64,000 bases of DNA from Paralvinella palmiformis (Eukaryota > Annelida > Polychaeta > Terebellida > Alvinellidae), in the NCBI GenBank assembly GCA_025642065.1, contig JAODUP010000035.1:691501-755500 (forward strand), given 5' to 3'. Below the pieces are notes generated by a model. The model was not told the origin of the DNA and did not search any database. It worked only from the letters and a program-made list of their open reading frames with translations. Within the stretch, counting starts at the first letter, position 1. Every line of letters begins with the position of its first letter. Shown here piece by piece: positions 22,980 to 33,658 of this stretch. The position numbers and the translations under genes are program-made.

Positions 22980-25760
22980 ACTAGATGAACCGTTATAACA
23001 TACATAGACATTACAGAACTTAAGAATATGCAATACTAAACAGATAAGTCTGGAAGCTGATTTCATAATTTGGGTCCTGCATAGTCGAATGACCGGCGAC
23101 CAAACGTCTTGAGCCTAACCCGCGGTTCCAAGAATAATTTTGATCCTGCGGACTTCACTGTCCTTGTTGGATGATATACCTGTAGCATGTTGCGGATATA
23201 CGATGGCGCCACTTCATGCAGGGCTTTATAAGTAAGAATGATGCTCTTAAAATCTATCCTATATCTCACTTGAAGTCAATGCAGGGCCAGGATAAACCAC
23301 CAGAAATAAAAAAAATAAAAAAAATTAATTGCATTTGTTTTCTGCATCATATTGACATCATATTATAATTCTATACACTCATGAAGTGCCAGATTGAAGT
23401 AGGGCTTGCAAATATATAAAAAAAACTTGCATTTTAATGACTACATGTCACTTAGAGAAGTGTTAGAAAAACTATGAGGGCTCTGTCAGGGCTATGGAGC
23501 ACCAAAGCATGCTCAAACTCTCGCCACAGTCAGGCAAAGCATGGACTTGTATATGAAGGATATTTGGGAGATGGTGATTCGAACAGTTACAACACTCTTG
23601 CGAATCCTGATCATCCGATTTATCCTGATATTGAGATAAAGAAGTTAGAGTCTTTTGGTCACGTCCAGAAGAGGATGCGGAAGCGACTCATTGACAAAGT
23701 TAATAAACTGAAAGGAACGCCATTGAAGGAAGGGACTGCCCAGTTTCGTGGAATTGGCGGTACTAGAAAACTCACCCAGAGGTCAACAAGTCAATCCATG
23801 GACACTACGGTGGTGCAATCCGTGACCATCCTAGTGATGTCGATGCGATGTGCGAAGCAATCTGGCCAATATGGCACCACAGGGAAAAAGATCACTAACA
23901 CTGTTGTAAAAGCTGCCTAGCTGTTGGCCCTGACAAGCACTTGGTCAGAGCAAACAAGAATGCACTACCGAAATTTGTGTTGAAAGCTAACAAGCCAATC
24001 TTCAAGAAGTTGAGTGATGACGCCCTTCTCCAGAAGTGTGTCCATGGTGGCACGCAAAATTCAAACGAATCGTTGCCTTTTAAGCGCTAAGAAATGCTAA
24101 ATAAACTTTCGTCGCCATTTTCTCTAAATCTCTTTTTATGTTAATTAACTTTATTCAAAACATGATTTATCTGCTACCACTTGAGATATCATACTGAAAT
24201 TTGGAACGCTTATAAAGCACATATTCGGGATAAAAGTGAACTAAAATCATTCAGATATCTTAAGTAAGTTTGTTTTGGGGGCTGATACTGTGCCGGAATA
24301 TGACACATGCGAACAATTTCAGCAATTCAGTTGTTCCCAAAATTGTCACTTTAGTAGTCAAATTTAAATTTAGTTCAGATCCTTTGTTTTAGTAGGATAA
24401 GGTATTCCGATCTGGAATTAAAACAGTTCGAATGGTCTTGAGTTGGAAATACAAAACTTGACACACTCGCACTATATGAGTTTCCATAGTTAGATGCACA
24501 TCGAAGGTCACGGAGAGATTTATAACCGGTTCAGCAGGTTAATTAGATTCGGGACCTACTGCAATACTAAGAGCAGGCAGTTTGACAGGAGGAGAAAGCA
24601 AAAACCATCATTTCTGTTTTACTGTCATTCATTTTCAATCTATTTCTCAAGATCTAAATCGTGATATCGTCAATACAACATTCTAAAGATTTAGCTGCTT
24701 CACTTATGCTAGACAGGTCCCTGTGGTCGAATGAAATATACATTATGTCATTTGCGTAGCTCTGCCTGGATGCGGCATGCTATCGAGCAATGGCGCTCAA
24801 GGGGAGAAATTACAGAACAAATAACACAGGGGTCCCAAAAGACCCTTGGGTTATTCCGAATAAAATTGCTGCGAGTACATGCATTGTATCCATAATGGTG
24901 ATAGTTTGTGTACGGTACGAAGCTAAGAATTCAACCACTGAATGACTACTTCTTTAATACCAAGTGCACTGGCGAGTCGTCCAACCAAAATATCATATTC
25001 CACAGTGTCAAATGCAGCATTTAGATCGAGAAACATGAGAATCACACCCTGGTCTTGATCAATACATGAACGAATATCACTGACTACTTCCAGAAAGGTA
25101 GTCTCCGTATTATGCTTCTTTCTGTATGCAGTTGGTTAGACACGAGATTGGATATCGGCCTATAGTTCTTGTATTCCGATGGGTCAAGGGATGACTTTAT
25201 CAATGGCTTTACCAATGCATTTTACATGGATTTTGGAAATTTACCGGATGATATTGAAAGATTAACACTATCCATGGTGGTAGGTAGCAACTCATATTTC
25301 CATTGTTTTAAGAAGGAAGTAGGAATTGGGTCCTGAGTAAACGATGCACTAGATGCTGATGATGCAATCTTTTCCAAATCCAGAAATGACACAGGGTTGA
25401 ATGGGGCTAAACTACTAGCAGCTTCATGAGTGTCAAGTTCTGGAAGGTTTGGAGGAATATGAAGAGCCTATTTATCAAGATATTTACGGATACGAGCGAT
25501 CTTCTGAACAAAATAGTCACCGATGGATGCTACCAGTTGCAGGCAGGCTGCAGCTCAGGCAGCACAACTTGTTTTCGATTAAGCACTTTGACCAGGAATG
25601 CGAACAGAGATTTCTGATCTGGGCACCCTTTCACAATCTTTTCATCATAGTAAGAGATCTTGGAACGGGATATCAAACTGCTAAACATCAACCCGGCCTC
25701 AAGGCACAGATCCTTGTGATCAGTCAACTTAGTACGGCGATCTAATCATTCGCGCTTGTG
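22980..25760 (-). mobile_element. L2/CR1-like LINE relic, split by a Mutator-like relic
   Basis: Read on the minus strand, the order is that of a non-LTR retrotransposon ORF2. First comes the linker before the RT (about 25730-25530: SKISYYDEKIV, DQKSLFAFLVKVLNRK). The RT core follows, with FLDLNAAFDTVEYDIL at about 25055-24985. The YxDD box reads YAND near 24755-24744, so a catalytic Asp is lost, and stops are scattered. After a foreign interval (about 24420-23290) the C-terminal part resumes at 23269-23063 (FKSIILTYKALHEVAP, PTRT, RLKTFGRRSFDYAGPKL). The two halves could instead be two separate insertions. The element is inactive. Confidence 0.75.
23474..24090 (+). pseudogene. Mutator-like (MULE) transposase, C-terminal relic
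   Basis: This encodes the C-terminal half of a metazoan Mutator-like transposase. The 148-codon frame contains a GYLGDGDSNSY block (the GDGDS segment holds a likely catalytic Asp) and SFGHVQKRMRKRL. Near 23800 the frame shifts: the family sequence continues in another frame (HYGGAIRDHPSDVDAMCEAI, then WPIWHHREKDH). It meets a TAA at about 23909 and carries on after it (AVGPDKHL, then KPIFKKLSDDALLQKCVHGG and TQNSNESL) to a stop at 24088. The KCVHG..QNSNES motif is typical of the family's last conserved block. One frameshift and one internal stop make it a pseudogene. It lies inside, and opposite to, the LINE relic at 22980-25760. Terminal inverted repeats were not found. Confidence 0.75.
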
Positions 25761-26090
25761 ATGCAATTGTTTGCTTCCGTGATGTCTGCATTATAGCAAT
25801 GTGTAAGTGGTCTCTCAGTAAACAGTTTAGATCGCACAGGAGCATGTTTGTCTATCAGATTAGTAAGGTATGTATTTTATTGCTCCATCGGGTTCTCCAG
25901 TGTGGAGTGTGGTGTCACAACAAGGCCAGACTTCGGAATATCTGTGCATAGCTGAGTAATATCAGTCGCACGATATTTCCGATAAATGATGCTTTTCTTT
26001 CTCCATATTGTGTTTTAGGTATAAATCTGATATATGTAGTAATAAACAGGTTATAATCCGATTTATCTTCATTTTTAATAACAAAATCAA

Positions 26091-26142
<52 letters not shown>
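26091..26142. repeat. (CA)n(GA)n microsatellite
   Basis: About nine CA and seventeen GA units in direct succession. Confidence 0.95.
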
Positions 26143-26144
<2 letters not shown>

Positions 26145-27732
26145 GCCATCTGCAAATTTGAATAAACGAACTATTTCACCTAGATAACAAATTTATTACG
26201 TAAAATGACAAAGCAATAACAAGGTTCAGTCAAAACTAATTATGAATGTTGGTCAACTGCTGTCAGGTCTTTTGTCATTGAAACGAGTAAGGTATTTACG
26301 AAGTATGTTTCATTCAGTAATATAAACAACCATTTGAATAATCAAACTACACAATTCGAAATTATCTTTGATGGTTCTTCGCCACTTAGTACGAAGAAGT
26401 TCCTAGCACGAAAACCCTATTTTGAGCGGTTTATTTTAAGACAATGGCCAAAAAAAGAAAATTTCACGATTTAGGTGTTGTGACAGTTTCATAACCTTAT
26501 CCACTCTTTGCCTTGTTAGAGTTAGTATTCAGCCTCCAACAGGCTTACTAAAAATATCAGCGTACAATCATAATCAACAAAAATTTCATACTTCCGCTGA
26601 ATGTTGACTCTTGTTCGTTTACATTTACGTGACCCAGTTGTCATAATTAAGGAACTGGTTGATTCAGATTTTTTAAACACTAATTACAATCGATGATAAA
26701 CTGGTGATTTGGATTTGTTGTCAATATAAATAAACTTAAATATGACGCAATGAATATGCCTTCAATGCGGCTCTGTGATTCGTTACTCATTGGACAATCA
26801 AATAATATCGTTATGATTTTTGGACCAATCAGAAGAGGACAGGATACCGATGATTGATGCCAAAGTAGGCATGCTATACAATATTTGAGTACAGCGGGGA
26901 GAGAAATTCTCTCTATTATAAACTGTTTATTCTGCTTAGTTATCAATCTTGGGGGGGGGGGGGCAATGTACTGCCAAGGTTGTCATGGCAGTAATCGAAC
27001 CCCAAAGCAGTTTTTGGACAACACCGAAAAAATGTTTGGCATATTTTTTTAAAGTAAGTATGTTAAATGTCAGGGATCACGCTAACAGTAACACTAATAA
27101 TTCACAATTCATATAAGCTGTCAATAAGTAAAGATATAAATTTAGAACCATTTAAGCTGGAGACAGAACAAAACATATTAGTCATGAAATATTTCTGCTA
27201 CTTTTCGGATACTCGCTAAAACTAATAAAAGTTTTAACAATTATCTTAAGAGGCATAAATTGAAGCCTTTTGTGTGCATGTATACTTCCGCGAAAAAGTG
27301 GGTAATTATTTTCAATTGGAATGAAGAAACCACGTGTCTTCTGACCATGAATTTTGAAATTTATGTTTATTTTGGGTTTAACAAAAATACACACTGAATT
27401 ATAAAAATATCCGATTTCGGGAGCTGGCCGAAAACAGTCCGGATTACGCATTTCAAAATGGTTGAAAGGAACATTTTGTGCATCATATCAATTCAAATAT
27501 GTGAAGTTCGCATCATTCATCTTACCAGAAAATGCAAAATAGTTGTTTAATAGAAATATTAGCTTAATTCATTCCATTGGACAAATGGACGATTTAATAA
27601 ACCCGAATATCTATTAAATACAACGATTAAATTTACAATATTAAAAACCGAACATCACTTCGAATGGAATCAACTAAACTGAATCACTTGAGCTAAACAG
27701 ACAGGCGGCAGTGTTTACTAAACGTTCCTAGT
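26143..27732. other. Intergenic DNA, no gene seen
   Basis: Includes a run of about 13 G at 26950-26962. The 3' untranslated part of the minus-strand gene at 27733 probably extends into its upper end; an ATTAAA signal in the right orientation lies at about 27591-27596. Confidence 0.4.
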
Positions 27733-29698
27733 TTAATTCAGTTTAACATAGTTAGCACGAGTTGGGTCTACGTCGTGCATGGAACGTCCAGCCAGAGATC
27801 TGAACGGAGCTCGGTTAAAAGTATAGAAGTCGCTCAATGAGAAGCCACCATCTGGTCGTTTATAATAATTATTGTTAGGACTGGATAAACGACCAGCAAC
27901 ACCAGGGCCGGCCATCGTGAAGGTAGGATAGTCCACTTCCGGTTTATAGGTGGCGACACTGTTTTCGTCGTATCCTGTAGCGTTCTTTACCGTGATGACG
28001 TTAAGGCTGTCGGTTGATGACTGTTTACGCTTCATGTCGGCCATATTGGGTTGTTTACGATATGATCTAGAGAGAGAGAGAGGGGGGGAGAGAGGAGAGA
28101 TAAATATACTAGTAATCAGATTGTTGTATACGAATTACGATGTTGGTTTAATATGTCGAAACGCAAAGGTAGCGTTTGTAGTGTTGCGTAAATTTTGGCA
28201 TGCAGGTAGTCATCGACTTAAGACCTACGCGACTTACGACTTTACAACCGGCGGTACGACTTAAAGATGATTATAATATCATTGCACAGTATGTTGTTTT
28301 GTTGTTCGAGGAGAATCCCCAGGCTGTCGCTTATTCAGCACAGCTTCTATGTTGGAGTGGTTGAGAAACTTCTCCTCCAACACACACAGGGAAGCAGTAC
28401 GGAAAGATGAAGCCGAAATACCCCGAGGGTGGTCGCTGACAGAGTGTTTTACGTCCCCAGGGGGTCTTTAACTTCCCCCTTGTTTTTTAATAATTTAGTG
28501 GAGACGGCAGCGCCACTTAACGTGGTCAGCTACCCACGATGTTGTGAGCCGAGAAATTAATCTCTGGAAAAATGTCGACCTCTTGTTGGGATCGAACCTG
28601 TGACCCTTGACACCAAGTGCCGGGTGCTTAACCGTAGGCCACCGGAGCTCACTATTACACAGTATAATATACGTCAGGTAATTATAACACAGGCCGACCT
28701 ACGACAAGATCAACTTACGACCGGTCAAGGTCGTAGCCTATCAAGGTCGTAAGTCGACGACTACCTGTATTTACGAGAAGAATTATAGAATGAAAAGAAT
28801 TATCAGCGTTCATACTATTTGTTTCACAAATATTAGGAAATACTTCACGGAAAATTCCGCTCTCCGATTACTCAAAAATCGACTTAATCGAGAGTCGGAT
28901 GTTTACTTTTCACACCAAACTCATTCATTCACTCAATCGCACAGTCATTTAGACTCAGACACAAACCGTAAACAAATGGGGGCGTGGGTGCAATACAGAT
29001 TAACCAATCATAACGTACTCATTTTTGCATCGCATAACACCATAAGTCACCAATGGTACGAAGATGATCAACGAGGCTACGATAAAAGTGACGTAAGCCC
29101 AGCTAGGTAACCCCTCAGGACTATCCACACTGGACACCTTACTGGGGGTTGTACGGGCAGATATCACTCTGGATACTGTACTGGATTTGTATTCCGTAGA
29201 TGTGACGGCGTCGGGTGTAAAATGACTAACGGAAGCGGTGAAGTCTCCCGTGATCGTGGTCGGTTCTCGTTCGGAATTGATACGTTGACTTTCTGTATGT
29301 TCGACAGGTGGCGTTGTTCCGGTAACCGATATTTCCCTCGATGACGCGGGCGAAGTATCCGGAAACGACGCAATTTCGCTCTTTCCAAGTGTAGACGTTT
29401 CCGTTAACGGTGCAATATTTCCATTTCCGGCGCTCGACGTTCCCATCGACGAAGCAGTGCCACTACCTCCGGAGTAGGTTGAAACATCCACGAATGACGT
29501 AGTTGTGTCACTTCCGGTAGGGGATATTTCCACGAAAGACGCCATCAGCGCGTTTAAAGTCGTTGCCATGTCGTCCGTTGACGTTTCTCTGTTTGGTGTA
29601 AACGTGGTGGTTGTCTCGACCAAAACGCCAACCCATAACACAGACATACATATACCGAAAACAGTAGCCATCGTCCCGTTGGCTAACTTACACCACAT
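27733..29698 (-). CDS. Mucin-like single-pass membrane protein, two exons
   Basis: I do not recognise the family; the model rests on splice signals and protein architecture. Exon 1 (29698-29019) starts at an ATG giving a basic/polar stretch and a hydrophobic signal sequence (MATVFGICMSVLWVGVLVE). About 170 residues very rich in Ser and Thr, likely O-glycosylated, follow, then a membrane span (FIVASLIIFVPLVTYGVM) and the stop-transfer RCKN. A GA|GTACGT donor and an acceptor at 28067 join in phase to exon 2 (28066-27733). Exon 2 gives a cytoplasmic tail of about 110 residues with several tyrosines (YDENSV, TYKPEVDY, FYTF, C-terminal NYVKLN). The total is about 337 residues. Upstream in-frame ATGs (first at 29758) are alternatives. 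The intron holds a MITE and a SINE. A cell-surface adhesion or signalling receptor is plausible, but that is inference. Confidence 0.65.
28203..28767. mobile_element. DNA-transposon MITE with inverted repeats, SINE inside
   Basis: The left end CAGGTAGTCATCGACTTAAG and the right end, read in reverse, CAGGTAGTCGTCGACTTACG form terminal inverted repeats of about 22 bp with few mismatches. Further CGACTTACGAC-like motifs lie inside. Removing the SINE at 28293-28653 leaves an element of about 200 bp, too short to code. The target-site duplication is not evident. It lies in the intron of the membrane-protein gene. Confidence 0.75.
28293..28653 (-). mobile_element. tRNA-derived SINE (family B), nested in a MITE
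   Basis: Second copy of the 11210-11577 element. On the minus strand it has a tRNA-like head (worn A box, B-box region GGTTCGATCCC), the same body, and GGGGATTCTCCTCGAAC followed by an AAC-rich tail. A 12-bp target duplication with one mismatch (ATTGCACAGTAT at 28281-28292, ATTACACAGTAT at 28654-28665) brackets it. Confidence 0.9.
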
Positions 29699-29808
29699 AA
29701 TACTAAAACAGGGCGAGTCACGAAATCCTGCAGTTACTTCGTTGACGAGTTGACTCAAATACAGCTGTAGTACCTATAATACATCAATTAAAGTCAGTTG
29801 TCTCTACT

Positions 29809-29826
29809 GGGTTGGGTTGGGTTGGG
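29809..29826 (+). promoter_or_regulatory. G-quadruplex motif upstream of the membrane-protein gene
   Basis: GGGTTGGGTTGGGTTGGG is a minimal four-tract G-quadruplex sequence. It lies on the strand opposite to the gene, 111 bp upstream of the chosen start codon. A regulatory role is inferred from position only. Confidence 0.4.
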
Positions 29827-30267
29827 CTAAGCTTTGCTGGGCTGGGCTGAAACTGAAGCGAGAAGATTTCCGCTTGATTTATTCAAGCCACATAAGACAC
29901 TCGAAGGTAGTGATTACCGTAAAGACGACGCTGAATGTTTACACATCGCAAACAAGTTTATCGCGTTGGCGTCAATCTGTGAGCTAGTTACGAACATTTC
30001 AAGTTCGAAAATTCCAAGGCCGAAGTTTCTGATTGACGTTAAACGTGTGGTAATTAGAAGCTAGACGTTATGTAATCGTGATACTATATAGGCAACAGAA
30101 CATATAATAACTAGCAATCTCATAAATACAAAGACTGTATTTCTTCGCTTCATGACTCATGCGGCAGTCAACAGTCGGTCATTGACTTAAAGAATGAGAT
30201 CAAAGGATGGCTGATGTATAAAAAGTAATTTAAATCAAAACAACTTTTGATATATAGATATACGTAT

Positions 30268-30302
<35 letters not shown>

Positions 30303-30574
30303 CATTATTTTTCTATATGCGTAGTTTCATTGTGTGGAGAGTTCGGTTATTTATTGCATGCAAATCACCGTTTTGGGTTGGTATCAATTCTCACTGTTTG
30401 CGTGTTTACCCGGAAACACATATATACACATGCACAGTAACGTTAGCAAATTGTGTTTTATGTTAATGTGCAACATACTACTTTAATATTTATATTAATC
30501 GAATCAACAAATTCACTTTCGAACATTCTTGTCAGTCGTAGAGGATGACCTTCTTATTTTATTTACTCACAATG
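29827..30574. other. Intergenic DNA with a (TA)n tract at 30272-30299
   Basis: No gene seen. It presumably contains the promoter of the minus-strand membrane-protein gene, but no clear core element could be assigned. Confidence 0.4.
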
Positions 30575-30836
30575 TTGACATGGCGGCGGCTTAAGTGTCA
30601 TACAATACCTTACTTTGTTTTTGTTGGGTTTTTGCGGGGGCTAGTCAATTCCATTTTTTTAAATATATTAAGCCGGTAATAACATTTTCGGATGATTGGG
30701 TTGTACTGTATTATAATTAGATAATGTAATTTATTCATCATGTTTATATTGAGAATTCCGAGTTTCCCGCCATCACACGACGTACTCCAATATTGTTATT
30801 CGTTAATGTCCCAGTGTCATTTCACAAACGTTCACA

Positions 30837-30878
<42 letters not shown>

Positions 30879-30880
30879 CG
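30575..30880 (+). repeat. Dispersed duplication copy 1, ending in (CA)n(GA)n
   Basis: Matches about 31905-32240 in order: ATGGCGGC, AAATATATTAAGCCGGTAA, GATTGGGTTGTACTGTA, then CAGTGTCATTTCACAAA before CACACA. The CA run has expanded here and acquired a GA block (30833-30880). Confidence 0.7.
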
Positions 30881-31307
30881 TGAGCATAAACACATACACA
30901 ACCTTGATTGTCTTGTAACGGTTTATAGCATCATAATATAGATAGAGCTAGTTTATGGTTTTGTCGATAAACCATTACATTACAATTGCTAACTCAGTTG
31001 TGACACTGTAACTTGGGACTATAGAAAATAGACAATTGTGTGTCTCCCAGTCGGAGATACTAAATATATCTATGATTCCCTAAGGTGTAAAACCACTTCC
31101 CATCGAGTTCGGCATCTTGACGAATGACCAAAGTAGGTAAAATTGGATCCTAGCAGTCTGGTGAGACATTACACATGCCTCAGCATGAAATGTCGCCACT
31201 CTGGCTGGCTTCATTCCCATGAAGAGTCGTCCAGTGTCTGAATTCACGCTTCGAGATTTTGTATGCTATAGTGCCTTATTCCACATGGCTAAGATACGCA
31301 CACACAA

Positions 31308-31356
<49 letters not shown>

Positions 31357-31587
31357 TACTCATATATAATTTGTTCTTTTCAGTTGTCCCACATGTCATA
31401 ATGTGTCAACTAGTTTTTCTCTGTTTAACAATGCTACTGTGGAGTATTGTTATAAGAGAACTACCGACAGGTGGCGACATATTTTCACACGCTATTATTG
31501 TACGTGATTTCAACATCTGAAAATGAATATTCATATCTAATAAACCCACGCAAGCCAATAGACTAGCAAAACAAATATTTCATCACA

Positions 31588-31589
<2 letters not shown>
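30881..31589. other. Spacer with a (CA)n(GA)n tract at 31300-31352
   Basis: No gene recognised. The 60-codon plus frame here is created partly by the microsatellite. Confidence 0.4.

Positions 31590-31627
<38 letters not shown>
31590..31627. repeat. (TA)n microsatellite
   Basis: About 19 TA units. Confidence 0.9.
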
Positions 31628-31630
<3 letters not shown>

Positions 31631-31779
31631 GAACAATCTGATTCTAGGCTTTAAAATGGTTTATAATATTTTATTTTCCAAACCATTTCGACTATTACTT
31701 TTATAAAACATCACCGTATTGGACTGGTGTATCGCTACTTTAAGTACATACACTGATAGCTCTAAAAAGAATGAGTGTC

Positions 31780-31915
31780 TCGATCCGTGGGTGTGAGTCA
31801 CAAATCTCCAGGAAACTGGTTTCCGGTTCCGGCTGATGTCGGACGTGTTTTGTCATCTCTTCCCTGCATTACCGGACCCATTTAGCCTACGATGAGCACA
31901 ACAATGGCCGCCAGA
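31780..31915 (+). mobile_element. Possible worn SINE (family A)
   Basis: The 3' half resembles the family-A body (TTTTGTCATCTCTTCCCTGC, then CCCATTTAGCCTACGATGAG and AATGGCCGCC). The head is too decayed to score. Confidence 0.35.
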
Positions 31916-32240
31916 CTTCACTTTTGGCTATAGTGTTCCATATTTGTTGTACAAGTCGCGATTTTATTGAAATATATTAAACCGGTAAGAACATACTCGG
32001 ACTACTGGGTTATACTGTACCGTAATTAAGTACCAAGTCGTGTTTACATATTAATCTCTATGCGTAGGTTTTGATACTCATATTAAGTTCTCATCTATAT
32101 TTCACAGTCTGTAATGTTGTGTTCGTGTTGTACTCATATTAATTATTCCCCGATGACTAACATTCCACAAATGAGTCAGCCACATAGTGTAGCTATAAAC
32201 AAATTATGCACCAGTGTCATTTCACAAATTATCACACACA
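31905..32240 (+). repeat. Dispersed duplication, copy 2
   Basis: Partner of 30575-30845 at an offset of about 1.33 kb. It shares AAATATATTAAACCGGTAA, CTGGGTTATACTGTA and the CAGTGTCATTTCACAAA plus CACACA ending. Confidence 0.7.
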
Positions 32241-32459
32241 CAACAGCTATTAGTTTCTGTGTCTGGATGGTTCATGATTTACAAAGAATGAATGTTTCAT
32301 TTTCTAGTGTGTAGCAATACAATTTATCAATAAACAGATAATAAATACATAATAATAATATTGTATATTTAATAAAAGCTATAAATAGCAGGGGGGTATT
32401 CAAATTTGATGTACAATGATAAGATGTATATAAAAAGCCAATTAGAGTTTTGATCGATT

Positions 32460-32880
32460 GGTGTTATTTACCGATGAAAGCGACCTTGAACAGGTCAGCT
32501 TTTAGAAAAGGTTTCAACTTTTCAAGAGACGAGGCACTTCTAAATTCCGCTAGTAACCGGTTCCGGGATGCAGGTACCTATAATATTTATAGTATATGAC
32601 TGTAGGACTTGTTTTTTCCGGATGAATTTCCAATGGATACCAGTTCACACAGGTATTCAGGTACTGTGACGTTGATAAATTTATAAGTTGTTAGTAAAAT
32701 CTTGAAATAGATAGACTCTAACCGGCAAAGTTGTTTATAGAATTGGGGTAATATGGTCAAATTTTCGCTTATTTGTTATTCCCCGAGCTGCATCATTCTA
32801 AATTTATTGAAGGCAATTGATCCTACAGAAGGATAGAACAGATCCCAAAAGTTTTAATTCGTCCTGTTAAACTAATGCGT
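32460..32880 (-). mobile_element. L2/CR1-like LINE, 3' fragment
   Basis: The minus strand reads the last conserved stretch of an L2-like ORF2: NDAARGITNKRKFDHITPIL, then FKILLT.Y..INV, and further on RNRLLAEFRSASSLEKLKPF and KADLFKVAF. Several stops and shifts are present. It is the same family as the copies at 4219 and 48690, opposite in orientation. Confidence 0.7.
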
Positions 32881-33469
32881 CAATATTATTGGCTACAAAT
32901 TATATGAATGTTGACTAAATTTAGGACTGTTTTGGTCTTAAAATTATTTTCAGCAATCAACATAACAAACGCGCATCCTTTAATTTAATTACACGTTGTA
33001 AAGTCCCCAAAACATCTGCTGTTTGAACTGCGTCCTGAAATTTCTGTCCTGATTGTAGCAGTTTTGTGACTTCGACCAAGTGTATTTCGTGCTTGATTAG
33101 GCAACAGCTATTGTTTGTATTTAGTTATTCACTGAAAATGATAATTCCCATCAATGGTTCATGCAAATTAATGGTTAAATTGCGTCAAGTTATTTGAAAA
33201 TAATCTAAGATGAAAATAAGGAATAATTCATTTGAGATGTCATAGTTTTAATCTTAGTACATAAATATGATGATTTTACTGTCTCGCGTGTCATTCCTAA
33301 ATAACGCTATTAACGCAGAATTACTGGCAGTATAAATATGGTGTATACAGGCACAAAAATATCATTAAAATGTTCTACTCAATAAGGACACTGGCCCTTA
33401 ATGTAGATTAACGCCGAAATTTTATGTCTTCAAGCATTTGATCTAATTTGACATTAATTAATTTGATCC
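32881..33469. other. Intergenic DNA, no gene seen
   Basis: AT-rich, no signal recognised. Confidence 0.45.
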
Positions 33470-33658
33470 GATGATGATGATTGGTGTTCTACGGCCCCTT
33501 TCGTGCACATGGTAGGCTAAATGGGCCGAACCACTTCCACAGGTAATGAGGCGAAATGAAAGATGAAACACCCTTCTGACATAGCCCGGCCGGGGTTTGA
33601 ACCCAGGTGCTATAGATCCGTGGCCAATTGCGCTACCAGTTAGGCCATAGAGGTGCCC
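33470..33658 (-). mobile_element. tRNA-derived SINE (family A), best preserved copy
   Basis: The minus strand begins GGCACCTCTATGGCCTAACT, with an intact A box (TGGCCTAACTGG) and B box (GGGTTCAAACCCC). CGGCCGGGCTATGTCAGAAG, a TTTCATCTTTCAT block, CGGCCCATTTAGCCTACC and an ACACCAATCATCATC tail follow. It can serve as the reference for this family. Confidence 0.9.

Noticed and set aside
29000..29018. Extending exon 1 of the membrane protein to the stop at 29000
   Set aside because: The unspliced reading ends only six codons after the membrane span, whereas splicing at GA|GTACGT joins in phase to a long open exon with a good acceptor; the spliced model is preferred, though retention is possible.
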